Origin: Deltaproteobacteria bacterium
GTDB taxonomy: Bacteria > Myxococcota_A > Polyangia > Polyangiales > Ga0077539
Length of the DNA: 64,000 nt
NCBI GenBank assembly: GCA_016218725.1
Contig: JACRDB010000149.1
Location: 1 to 64,000, forward strand
Reading direction: 5' to 3'
A program made the position numbers and the translations under genes. This document shows, piece by piece, positions 24,310-33,900 of this stretch; positions within the stretch are counted from its first letter, which is position 1, and each line of letters opens with the position of its first letter. The notes below the pieces were generated by a model, which saw only the letters and a list, made by a program, of their open reading frames with translations, was not told where the DNA came from and made no database searches.

Positions 24310-26235
24310 ATGAAGGATCTACACGGACTTGCGCGAGGGTGGCCTCTGGGCCTGGCCCTGGGCGCCCTGGTGGCCCTCGGGGGCTGCGGGAGCACGAACA
24401 TCAACGCCTTCGAGGACACCGGCACCGGGTCCGAGACGGGCGACGACGCCCCGGCCACGGACGGGGGCTCGGACAGCACCCCGGGGACCGATGTGCCCCC
24501 TGGCACCGATGTCCCGCCCGGCACCGATGTGCCCCCTGGCACGGACGTGCCTCCGGGGACCGACGTACCACCCGGGACCGACGTGGTGACGCCGGACACG
24601 GCCCCCCCGATGACCGACGGCGGCCGCCCCGACGGGGACCCGCCGGTGGGCTTCTGCGCCACGGCGCGCTGCGCGGCGGGCACCACGTGCTGCGAGGCTC
24701 TCCGGCGCTGCATCGGCCCCGGGGAGCGCTGCGGGGACGTCCCGCCGCCGGACGCGGGCGGCGCCTGCCGCTCGAGCGCGGACTGTACGGGCGGGGCGCT
24801 GTGCTGCACGGACCCCAGCGCGCCGATGGTGGGGCGCTGCTACGACCCGCGGTGCCTGGCCTGCTGCATGGGCGGGCCGTCCCTCTGCCGGAGCAACGCG
24901 GACTGCCCGGGCAGCGCGTACTGCGAGGGCGAGGGCTGCGGCACCCCGGGCGTGTGCGTGCCGCGCCCTGAGGGCTGCGCGACGATCTTCATGCCCGTCT
25001 GCGGCTGCAACGGGCGGACGTACTCCAACCGCTGCGACGCCAGCCAGAACGGCGAGCGGGTGCGCGCGAGCGGCGCGTGCCCGACCACCGACGCCGGCGT
25101 GGACGCGGGCACCGACGGCGGCGGGAGCTTCTGCGCGAGGGTCCTGTGCGGCCCCGGGACGGTGTGCTGCGAGGCCCTGATGCGCTGCCTCGGGAGCGGC
25201 GAGCGCTGCCCCACGGACCCGCCCCCGGACGCCGGGACCACCTTCTGCGCGACCGCGCGGTGCCCCGCGGGCACCACCTGCTGCGAGGCCTCGCGCTCGT
25301 GCGTCCCCGCGGGCTCACCCTGCGGCGGGACCACCCTGTGCCGCGCGGACACCGACTGCACCTCGGGCCTGCGCTGCTGCCCCACCACGGGCCGCTGCAA
25401 CCCGCCGGGGGTCGCCTGCATCGCGCCGGACGCTGGCGTGGACGCGGGCACCGACGGCGGCACCGTGACCCACTGCTCCACCACCCGCGAGTGTGGCGCC
25501 GGCCGAGAGTGCGTCTTCCCAGACGCCGTCTGCTCCAGCACCGGCACCGGCACCTGCATGACCGCCATCCTGTGCCTCCGGGCGGAGACCTTCTGTTCGT
25601 GTACGGGCGAGACCTACATGAGCTGCCGCCCGGATCGGCCCACGCGCGCCCGCGGGGCGTGCCCCACGGTGATCGACGGCGGCACCACCACCCGCTGCGC
25701 CACCGCCGCCGACTGCGCCCGCGGCCACGAGTGCATCTACCCCGAGAACGTCTGCACCCGCGAGGGGGCCTGCACCGCGGGCATTGCGTGCATCCGCCCG
25801 GAGACCTTCTGCTCATGTACGGGCGTGACCTACCTGGCCTGTCGGCCGGACCGTCCCACGCGCGCCCGAGGGGCGTGCTCCACGGGGACCGACGCGGGCA
25901 CCCCCGACACGGGCACGGGCACCTGCACCACGGACCGGGATTGCGGCTCCGGGATGGCGTGTTGCAGCGCGACCCGACGCTGCTACGACACGCGGTGCCT
26001 GTCTTGCTGCATGATCATCGTGTCCCGGTGCGCGAGCAACAGCGACTGCCACGCGGACCAGTACTGCGCCGGCGAGGGCTGCGGCACGCCGGGCACCTGC
26101 CAGGCCCGCCCCACGGCATGCATCCGGATCTTCGACCCGGTGTGCGGGTGTGACGCGCGCACCTACTCGAACAGCTGCGTCGCCAACGCCGCGGGTGTGC
26201 GTGTAGGCTTCCGAGGAACCTGCGGCGACGTCTGA
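24310..26235 (+). CDS. Cys-rich lipoprotein with Kazal-like and WAP-like repeats
   Basis: This 641-residue protein has signal MKDLHGLARGWPLGLALGAL ending in the lipobox ALGGC. A linker with six PPGTDV-type repeats follows. The body is built from Cys-rich modules: FCATARCAAGTTCCEALRRC-like units (three copies), two HCSTTRECGAGRECVFP-type units, and two Kazal-like modules (PVCGCNGRTYSNRC and PVCGCDARTYSNSC). Kazal modules are classical serine-protease inhibitors. Here they are probably disulfide-stabilised surface decorations or inhibitors; the target is unknown. Confidence 0.8.
   Translation: MKDLHGLARGWPLGLALGALVALGGCGSTNINAFEDTGTGSETGDDAPATDGGSDSTPGTDVPPGTDVPPGTDVPPGTDVPPGTDVPPGTDVVTPDTAPPMTDGGRPDGDPPVGFCATARCAAGTTCCEALRRCIGPGERCGDVPPPDAGGACRSSADCTGGALCCTDPSAPMVGRCYDPRCLACCMGGPSLCRSNADCPGSAYCEGEGCGTPGVCVPRPEGCATIFMPVCGCNGRTYSNRCDASQNGERVRASGACPTTDAGVDAGTDGGGSFCARVLCGPGTVCCEALMRCLGSGERCPTDPPPDAGTTFCATARCPAGTTCCEASRSCVPAGSPCGGTTLCRADTDCTSGLRCCPTTGRCNPPGVACIAPDAGVDAGTDGGTVTHCSTTRECGAGRECVFPDAVCSSTGTGTCMTAILCLRAETFCSCTGETYMSCRPDRPTRARGACPTVIDGGTTTRCATAADCARGHECIYPENVCTREGACTAGIACIRPETFCSCTGVTYLACRPDRPTRARGACSTGTDAGTPDTGTGTCTTDRDCGSGMACCSATRRCYDTRCLSCCMIIVSRCASNSDCHADQYCAGEGCGTPGTCQARPTACIRIFDPVCGCDARTYSNSCVANAAGVRVGFRGTCGDV
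24481..24585 (+). repeat. Six 18-bp tandem repeats encoding PPGTDV
   Basis: The lipoprotein linker is a run of near-identical 18-bp units (the first lacks one Pro codon), with synonymous differences between units. The repeat number could change by slippage and alter the distance of the head from the membrane. Confidence 0.8.
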
Positions 26236-26258
26236 TCGTAGCCCTCCAAAAGGGGTCA

Positions 26259-26342
26259 TGCCGGAGGCGGGGGTTGAACCCGCACGAGTGTGACCTCGCC
26301 GGATTTTGAATCCGGTGCGTCTGCCAGTTCCGCCACTCCGGC
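26259..26342 (-). tRNA. tRNA-Leu (anticodon CAA)
   Basis: Read on the minus strand, the acceptor arms GCCGGAG and CTCCGGC pair perfectly and the anticodon stem CCGGA/TCCGG encloses TTCAAAA (anticodon CAA, bases 26306-26308). There is a long variable arm, and the T arm GCGGGTTCAACCCCCGC is clear. The 84-nt length and long variable arm fit leucine. The discriminator base is A; CCA is not encoded. Confidence 0.96.
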
Positions 26343-26391
26343 GCTTTGAGTCCCTCGGGACCTTAGCCGGTCCACCCCACCCCGGCAAGGC

Positions 26392-27279
26392 TCAGCCCGA
26401 GGGCCGCAGCCGGTAGATCATGGTGACCATCACCAGGCTCCAGGCGATCACCGTCACCACGAAGGTCGAGTCCTTGAGCATCGCGTCCGTCGGGCTCTCC
26501 CCGCCGCCGGACTGCAGGAGCCACACGAAGCGGCCGATGCCCAGGAGCACCAGCGGGGTGGTCGTCCAGAGGTACTCCCGGGCGAAGAGGAGCTGCACCG
26601 GCGGGTCCAGGGTCCAGGCCAGGTACACCGCCACGGTGGCCAGGGCCGTGCCCCAGAGGGTCGCCCGGAGATGTCCGTGCGTGTAGGCGTGGAGCGAGGT
26701 CCGGGCCTTGGCGGCGTTCACCCGGAGCTCGTGGTAGCGCTTCCCAAAGCCGAGGAACAATGCCAGAAAGGCCGTGCACCCCAGGAGATAGAGCGACGGG
26801 CGGACCGGGTGCTCCACCGTGGACACCGCGTAGCACCCGGCCACCACCCGGAGCACGAAGCCCGAGGCGATGCACACCACGTCGAGGTAGGCGAATTGTT
26901 TGAGCTTGAACGAGTACCCGAGGTTCAGCGCGAGGTAGGACCCCGCCACCAGGAAGACCTCCACGCCCAGCCGGAGCGCGCCCCCGAGGGCGCCCAGCAC
27001 CAGGGACAGCGCCACCGCGCGGGCCACCCCCTCGGGGACCAGCCCCGCGGCGATGGGCCGGGCGCGCTTCGTCGGGTGGTTTCGGTCGTCCTCGACGTCC
27101 GCCAGATCGTTGATTGTATACACCGCCCCGGCCAGCATGGAGAAGGCCACGAAGGCCGCCAGGGCTCTCCAGAGGACCTTCTCATGGAACAGACTGTGGG
27201 CGAACACCAGCGGCGCCAGCACGAACAGGTTCTTCACCCACTGCCGTGGCCGGAGCGTCTTCAAGATCCCAAGGAGCAT
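26392..27279 (-). CDS. UbiA-family decaprenyl-phosphate phosphoribosyltransferase
   Basis: This 295-residue membrane protein has about eight helices. The N-terminus LKTLRPRQWVKNLFVLAPLV and the Asp-rich motif NDLADVEDDRNHPTK are characteristic of the UbiA branch that transfers phosphoribosyl to a polyprenyl phosphate, the first step to decaprenyl-phospho-arabinose in actinobacteria. A second Asp-rich motif is weak here. In a Gram-negative relative the product could feed an envelope glycan. The start lies only 12 bp from the divergent next gene. Confidence 0.85.
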   Translation of the reverse strand: MLLGILKTLRPRQWVKNLFVLAPLVFAHSLFHEKVLWRALAAFVAFSMLAGAVYTINDLADVEDDRNHPTKRARPIAAGLVPEGVARAVALSLVLGALGGALRLGVEVFLVAGSYLALNLGYSFKLKQFAYLDVVCIASGFVLRVVAGCYAVSTVEHPVRPSLYLLGCTAFLALFLGFGKRYHELRVNAAKARTSLHAYTHGHLRATLWGTALATVAVYLAWTLDPPVQLLFAREYLWTTTPLVLLGIGRFVWLLQSGGGESPTDAMLKDSTFVVTVIAWSLVMVTMIYRLRPSG

Positions 27280-27291
27280 CAGGGCCGGTGG

Positions 27292-30200
27292 GTGTACGAC
27301 TCCGCCCGCCGCCTGTCCATGGCAGCCCTGGCCCTCGCGGCGCTCCTCGCGGGCCCTCGCGCGCACGCCCAGCACCTCGGCGAGGAGTGGCTCCAGGTCC
27401 ATTCCCGCGAGGCCTCCCTCGGGCGCCGCACGCCGGACGGCGCCGTGGCCCTCCTGCGGCTGCGCGCCCTGCGGGACTACCTCGACCCGGCCGCCCTCGC
27501 GGACCGGCTCCGGGCCTTCGCCGAGGAGCCCGCGGTCCTGCCCCCGCGCCGCGCCCTGGCCCGCATGCTGGAAGCCGAGACCCGCCGCGAGCTCGGCCAG
27601 CTCCACCAGGCTAGCGCCCTCGCCGCGGAGCTCGGGTACCTCACCTCCTGGCGGGTCATCGGGCCCTTTGACAACGAAGGCCGCGCGGGCTTCGCCCGGG
27701 AGTACGGGCCGGAGACCGACCGCGGCGCCGGCCTGGAGCCCGACCGCGCCTACGACGGCCTGGAGCGCCCCGTGCGCTGGCGCCCGGTGCCGGGCATCAC
27801 CCGCGCGGGGCTCGTCCCGCTCGACGCGCTGGTGCGCCCGAGCGTCAACGCATGCGCCTTCGCCCACAGCACCGTCACCGCTGTAAACGACGGCCCCGCC
27901 GTGCTCTGGCTCGGCGCCACGGGCGCCGTGGCGGCCTACGTCAACGGCGCCCTGGTCCTCCGCGACGCCGCCGTGCGCCGCGCCTTCCCCGATCGGGCCG
28001 GCGCGCCCGTGCGCCTGCGAAGGGGCCCCAACCGCGTCCTCCTCAAGGTGTGCACCGACGACCGCGGGCTCGCGTTCTACGCGCGCCTCACGCGCCCGGA
28101 CGGCACCCCCCTGGCCGCTACCATCGCCTCGGACGCCCCCGAGGCCGCGCCCACCATCGCCCCGCTGCCAGCGCCGACGGCGACGCTCCCGGAGCCCGTC
28201 GGAGTGCTGGCCGAGCTGCGCCGCCGAGCCCACGCCCCCGGGGCCACCCCCGAGCACCTGGAGGCCCTGGCCCGCTGGATCCACCTCACGGGCTCCGAGG
28301 ACCCGGCCTCGCCCGAGGCCGCGGACCTGGCCGAGAGCGCCGCCCGGCGCGCCCCCACCGCCGCCCGCTGGCTCCTGGCCGCGGAGCTCGCGTCGGAGCG
28401 CAACCAGCGGCTTCAGTCCCTCGCCAGGGCCTACGCCCTCGGCCCCACGGACGCCCACGTCCTGGCCGCCCTGGGCCACGAGCGCCGCGTCGGGGTCTAC
28501 CCCGAGGAGTGCGTCCCGTACCTCGAAGAGGCCCTCCGGAGGGACCCGGACTACCTCGTCCCCAGGATCGAGTACGCGCTCTTCCTGGACGGCGCGGGGC
28601 TCCCCCTGCGCGCCAGGGCGCTCCTGGAAGAGGCCTCGGGCACGGCCCCGAGGGCCCCGGCGCTCCTGCGCGTGAGGGCCCTCCTGGCCGAGCGGGGGCA
28701 GCAACACGCCGAGGCCCTCGCGCTCCGCAGGGCCCTCCTGCGCGTGAGCTACACGGACCTGGAGTCCCACGAGGCCCTGGCCTTCGACGCCCGCACCCGC
28801 GGGGACCGCGACGGGGTGCGCCGCGAGGTCGATCGCATGCTGGCCCTGCGCCCCGATCGACTGTCCGTGTACACCACCGCGGCGGGCTTCCTGGAGGCCA
28901 TCTCCGACGGGGACGGGGCCCTCGGGGTGCTGGCCCGCGCCACGGAGCTGAGCCCCGACGAGGCCGGGCTCTGGAGCGCCCGCGGCGCCCTGGAGGCGAG
29001 GCTCCAGCGCAACGACCTGGCCCGGGGCTCCATGCGCCGCGCCCTGGCCCTGCGCCCGCAGGACGCGCAGCTGCGGCAGCACCTGGAGGCCCTGGAGCCC
29101 GCCATCGCCCGCGCCGACGAGGCCGAGGCCGAGGCCCCGGAGGCCCTCCTGGCGCGGCGCCAGCGCGAGGCCGGGGACTACAACGTTCGCTCCCTGGCGG
29201 AGCTCACCGTGCGCACGGTGTACCCCAACGGCCTGGCGGGCACCTTCCGCCAGGTGGCCTACCAGGTCGCAAACGACGCCGGGGCCCGCTCCGGGAGGGT
29301 CTACTCCATGCAGTACGACCCCGACGCCCAGCGCTTCGAGCTGCGCGGGGCCCGGGTGTTCCACCCCGACGGCAGCGTGGACGAGAGCGCCCAGGTCGGC
29401 GAGTACAGCGTCTCCCAGGATGGCTCCGCGCGGATGTTCTTCAACAACCGCGTGGTGCAGGTGGCCTTCCCGAGGCTCGCCCCGGGCGACGTGGTCGAGG
29501 TCCGCTGGCGCGTGGACGACGTCTCCCCGCGCAACAACTTCGCGGACTACTTCGGCGACCTGGAGATCATTCAAGACAATATGCCCCGGGCCCGCTGGCG
29601 CTACCTCCTCCGAGCCCCCGCCTCGCGCACCTTTCACACCTACGTCTCCCCCCGCGTGCAGGTCTCCCACGACGCCCGCACCGAGCGCGAGGAGACCCTC
29701 CACCGCTGGTGGGCCGACGACGTCCCCGCCGTGCGCCCCGAAGACCACGCCCCGGGAGCCACCGAGAGAGCGGCATACCTACATGTAAGCACCTATCGCA
29801 CCTGGGACGAGGTAGGCCGGTGGTACTGGGGGCTGGTGCGGGACCAGCTTGTCCTGGACGACCGCCTGCGGGGGGTGGTGAGGGACCTCACCCGGGGGCT
29901 TACGGAGCCGAGGGACAAGGTGCGGGCGATCTACGGGTGGGTGCTGGCCCACACGCGGTACATCGCGCTGGAGTTCGGGATCCACGGGTTCCAGCCGTAC
30001 AGCGTGCCGCAGGTGTGCAACCGGGGCTTCGGGGACTGCAAGGACAAGGCGAGCGTGATCGTGACGATGCTCCGGGAGGCGGGCATCGAGGCGTCGCTGG
30101 TGCTCCTGCGCACGCGGCCCAACGGGGCCATCGAGACGTCGCCCGCGTCGCTGGCGATCTTTGATCACGCGATCGCGTACGTGCCCTCGCTGGACCTGTT

Positions 30201-30972
30201 CCTGGACGGCACGGCGCAGCACAGCGGGATGGAGGAGCTGCCCGCCGGGGACCAGGGCACCACGGCGCTCATCGTGGACCGCGAGGGGGGCGCCAGGCTC
30301 GTCCAGACGCCGGTGTACACGCCGGACCGGAACACCTCCAGCACCACCGCGCAGCTCCGCCTGGCGGAGGACGGCAGCGCCGCGCTGCGCGAGGACCACG
30401 AGCTCCGGGGGCCCGACGCGGGCTGGGCCCGCACCACCCTGGAGGCCCAGGCCACGCGCGCCGAGCGCATCGAAGATTACCTCCGGGAGCACTTCCCCGG
30501 TGTGAGGGTGACCGCCGTGCGCACCGGGGACCTCACGGACATCGAGCAGCCCGCGCGCTACAGCTTCGACGCGACGGTGCCGCGCTTCGGCACCCGCGAG
30601 GGCCGCACCTGGCTCTTCCCGCCGACGGCGCCGCTGGACCTCACGCGGCGCTTCGCCACGCGCTCGGCGCGCACCCACGACCTGGTGCCGGGCATCCCCT
30701 CGCGCTCCGAGCAGACCCGCACGATCCAGCTCCCGGCGGGCGCCCAGGCCACGGACCTGCCCCCCGCCACGCACCTGGAGAGCCCCTTCGGGCGGTTGGA
30801 TTTCACCGTCGAGGCCCAGGGCCAGACCCTCACCGTGAGGCGGGTCTTCGTGCGCACCCGGGACCGCATCCCCGCGCAGGAGTACCCGGCCTTCCGGGCC
30901 TTCTGCCAGGCCGTGGACGAGGCCCTCCAGCGCCGGGTCACCGTGCGCCTCGCGACGGAGGTGGGGCGATGA
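27292..30972 (+). CDS. Exported TPR plus DUF3857/transglutaminase-like protein
   Basis: This ~1226-residue protein starts at GTG 27292 (VYDSARRLSMAALALAALLAG), which gives an Arg-containing signal peptide; ATG 27319 is an alternative. The N-terminal two thirds contain a jelly-roll-like stretch and TPR-like helices. From about 29150 come a DUF3857-type beta domain and a transglutaminase-like core with a plausible Cys-His-Asp triad: GFGDCKDKAS, FDHAIAYV, LDLFLDGTAQ. Such enzymes cleave or crosslink peptides; substrate unknown. It overlaps the next gene (ATGA). Confidence 0.8.
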   Translation: MYDSARRLSMAALALAALLAGPRAHAQHLGEEWLQVHSREASLGRRTPDGAVALLRLRALRDYLDPAALADRLRAFAEEPAVLPPRRALARMLEAETRRELGQLHQASALAAELGYLTSWRVIGPFDNEGRAGFAREYGPETDRGAGLEPDRAYDGLERPVRWRPVPGITRAGLVPLDALVRPSVNACAFAHSTVTAVNDGPAVLWLGATGAVAAYVNGALVLRDAAVRRAFPDRAGAPVRLRRGPNRVLLKVCTDDRGLAFYARLTRPDGTPLAATIASDAPEAAPTIAPLPAPTATLPEPVGVLAELRRRAHAPGATPEHLEALARWIHLTGSEDPASPEAADLAESAARRAPTAARWLLAAELASERNQRLQSLARAYALGPTDAHVLAALGHERRVGVYPEECVPYLEEALRRDPDYLVPRIEYALFLDGAGLPLRARALLEEASGTAPRAPALLRVRALLAERGQQHAEALALRRALLRVSYTDLESHEALAFDARTRGDRDGVRREVDRMLALRPDRLSVYTTAAGFLEAISDGDGALGVLARATELSPDEAGLWSARGALEARLQRNDLARGSMRRALALRPQDAQLRQHLEALEPAIARADEAEAEAPEALLARRQREAGDYNVRSLAELTVRTVYPNGLAGTFRQVAYQVANDAGARSGRVYSMQYDPDAQRFELRGARVFHPDGSVDESAQVGEYSVSQDGSARMFFNNRVVQVAFPRLAPGDVVEVRWRVDDVSPRNNFADYFGDLEIIQDNMPRARWRYLLRAPASRTFHTYVSPRVQVSHDARTEREETLHRWWADDVPAVRPEDHAPGATERAAYLHVSTYRTWDEVGRWYWGLVRDQLVLDDRLRGVVRDLTRGLTEPRDKVRAIYGWVLAHTRYIALEFGIHGFQPYSVPQVCNRGFGDCKDKASVIVTMLREAGIEASLVLLRTRPNGAIETSPASLAIFDHAIAYVPSLDLFLDGTAQHSGMEELPAGDQGTTALIVDREGGARLVQTPVYTPDRNTSSTTAQLRLAEDGSAALREDHELRGPDAGWARTTLEAQATRAERIEDYLREHFPGVRVTAVRTGDLTDIEQPARYSFDATVPRFGTREGRTWLFPPTAPLDLTRRFATRSARTHDLVPGIPSRSEQTRTIQLPAGAQATDLPPATHLESPFGRLDFTVEAQGQTLTVRRVFVRTRDRIPAQEYPAFRAFCQAVDEALQRRVTVRLATEVGR

Positions 30973-33900
30973 TCCGACGGGCGCTCTTCTTGAGCCTGTG
31001 CCTGCTCGCATGCGGCGCCACCCACGGCGCCCGGGAGCGCACGCTCCAGGCGCTGCGAGTACGGGTCGCTCGCGTCCCCGAGGACCACGACGCCGCGAGG
31101 GACCGCGCGCTGGCGGAGCTGGTGGCCCCGGGCGGGGACCCCGCGGCGGGGGAGAGGGCCCTGGCGACGCTCCCGCCGCGCTGGCAGGGGGACCCGAGGG
31201 TGCGCTTCGCCCGGGGGCTCCTGGCGGTGCAGCGCGGGGACTTTGACACCGGCCTCGTGGAGCTCCTCGCCGCGGTGGACGGCGCCCGACGGACGCCCGA
31301 CCCGCTCGGGCCCGCGGTGGCCGAGGCCGCGGTCCCGAGGATCCTCGCCCTGCGCGGGGACGTCGGGGACTTCGACGGGCCCTTCCGCGCGCTGGTGGAG
31401 CGCGCGCTCCAGGAGCCGGGCTTCCTGGGCGCCGCGGCCTACGGCTCCCTGGTGGAGAGCGCCGTGCGCTGGGCCCGGGAGCGGGGCTTGAGGGAGGATG
31501 CGCGGCGCTGGACCGACGCCTCCGGGTGCGTCACCGCGTGGACCGTCGCGGGGCCCTTTGGGCCCTTCCCCATGCTGCGCTTTGAAGAGACCCTCCCCCC
31601 GGAGGGGCCGTCGCCCCTGCAGGCTGTGTATGACCTGGGTCCCGGGCGCGGGACGCGGCCCACCTATACCCTCCAGGCTCGGGGTTGCGCGGCCAACCTC
31701 GGGCGGGGCTCCTCGCTCACCGGGGTGCTCTTCGCGGCCACCGACGTGGTGCTCCCGAGGGCCGTGGACGCCGTGCTCCGCGTGGAGTCTCCCAACACCT
31801 TCAGCGTGCTGGTGGACGGCGTCACCGTGGCCCGGGTGGACGCCCGCCGGGAGGTGACGGGCTCCCAGGTGCTTGTGCCCCTGCGCCTCGCCGAGGGGCG
31901 CCATACGCTCCGGGTGAAGGTCGCCAGCCGTTTTCACTCGCCGTTGCTGATCGCGCAGCTCACGGACCCTCGCGGGGTGCCGGTGGGGCGCTTCGTACCC
32001 GCCCTGGAGGGAGCCCACCCGCTGCCCCCGGCGTGGGAGCCGGCGACCAACCCGTGGGCGTCGGCGCCGCCGGACCCGTTTTCGCGCTATGTGTGGGCGG
32101 AGCTTGCGTTCTCGCGTCGGGACCCGGCCTGGGCCCGGGAGCTCCTGCGCCCGCTGGCCCGGGACGAACACGCCACGGCCACCACGCTCCTGGCCTTCGG
32201 GGCCGTGGCCCAGGCGGACCCCTCGCTCCCCGCGGACCGCGCCAGGGACCGCGCCCGCAGGGCCTTCGAGCAGGCCGGGCGCAGCGACCCGGGGGCCTGG
32301 CTGCCGCCCTTGCAGCTCGCCCGCCTGGCCCGGGAAGATGAGCGCGCCGACGAGGCCCTGAGGCTCCTCCGCGAGGCCTCCGCGCGCTTCCCGGACAACC
32401 CGGAGCTCGCCGTGGACCTGGCCGAGAGGCTCCTGGACCGCACCTGGGAGGGCGAGGCCCGGGCGCTCCTTACGCGCTTCCACGCGCGCCTGCCGCGCGC
32501 ATGCTGGCCCACCCGCATGCTCCTGTCCCTGGCCCAGCGCCGCGGGACCGGCGCCGACGAGGTCACCCTCGCGCGCGAACTGCGCGGCTGCGACGCGCTC
32601 TCCGACGCGCTGGTGGGAGTGCTTGTGCGCACCCGCCAGTGGGGCGCCGCCCAGGACGAGTACCAGCGCCTCCTCGGGGACGACCCTGAGGCCCGGAGCC
32701 TGCGGCGCTCGCTGGTGGAGCTGGCGAGGCTCTCCGCGCCCAGGGAGGAGGCCCTTCGCCGCGCCGAGGCGCTCCTCGGGGAGCTCCCCGAGGACGACGG
32801 GCTGCGCGCGGACCTGACGGACCTGCTCCTGGAGGGTGGCCGGGGCCCCGAGGCCCTGGCGCTCCGGGACCGGGAGCTCGCCCGCGGGCCCGCGGAGCTG
32901 TGGTCGCTGTACCGCCTCCGGGCGGTGCTCTCCCGGCGCGAGGACCTGCAGCCCTGGAGGCTCGACGGCCCAGAGGTGCTCCGGGCCTTCGAGGCCAGCG
33001 GGCGTCACTATGATGGCTCCGCGGTGCTGGTGCTGGACTACACCGTGCGGAGAAACTACCGGGACGGCTCGGCGCTGGAGCTCACGCACAACGTGGTGAG
33101 GGCGCAGACCCAGGAGGGCGTCGAGGCCCACGGGGAGTTCACGCCGCCGGAAGGGGCCGTGGTGCTGCGCATGCGCACGCTCAAGGCCGACGGGCGGAGG
33201 CTGGAGCCCGAGGTGGTGGCCGGCAAGGACTCGGTGTCCTTCCCAGAGCTCCGCCCCGGGGACTCCATCGAGTTCGAGTATGTGCGGGCGATCCCGCCGA
33301 CGGACCTGGCGCCCGGGGGCTTCGTCGGGGACCGGTTCTATTTCCAGGGCTTCGAGGTGCCCTACGACCGCAGCGAGCTGGTGGTGGTGGCCCCCCGCGG
33401 GATGGACGTCCTGGTGGACCCTCGGGGACCGGCGCCCTCGCACCAGGTGACGGACCGCGGGGCGCTGGTGGAGCACCGCTGGGTGGCGCGCCAGAGCGAC
33501 CGACGGACGCCGGAGCCCTCGTCGGTGGCGGCGCGGGAGTTCATGCCGAGCGTAAGCCTCGGCGCAGGCGCCACCTGGGAGCGCCTGGTGGACGCCCTGA
33601 GGGACCGCCTCATTGATCAGGACCCTCGGGACCCCGAGGCGGTGACCGAGGTGAACGGCATCGTGCGGGGCGCCCGGACGCCCACGGAGAGGCTCTCGCG
33701 GCTGCACCGCTGGGTGCTGGACAACATCCAGCAGGAGGGCTCCGGCACGCCCTTTGACCTGGCCCCGAGGATGCTGGCGGCTCGTTCCGGGCACCGCACG
33801 AGGGTCCTGTGCTACACGCTGAACCTCGCGGGGGTGCCGTGCCAGCTCGCGCTCCTGCGCCCCGGCAACGCCGACGCCACGGAGAGCGCCCTGGCCGACG

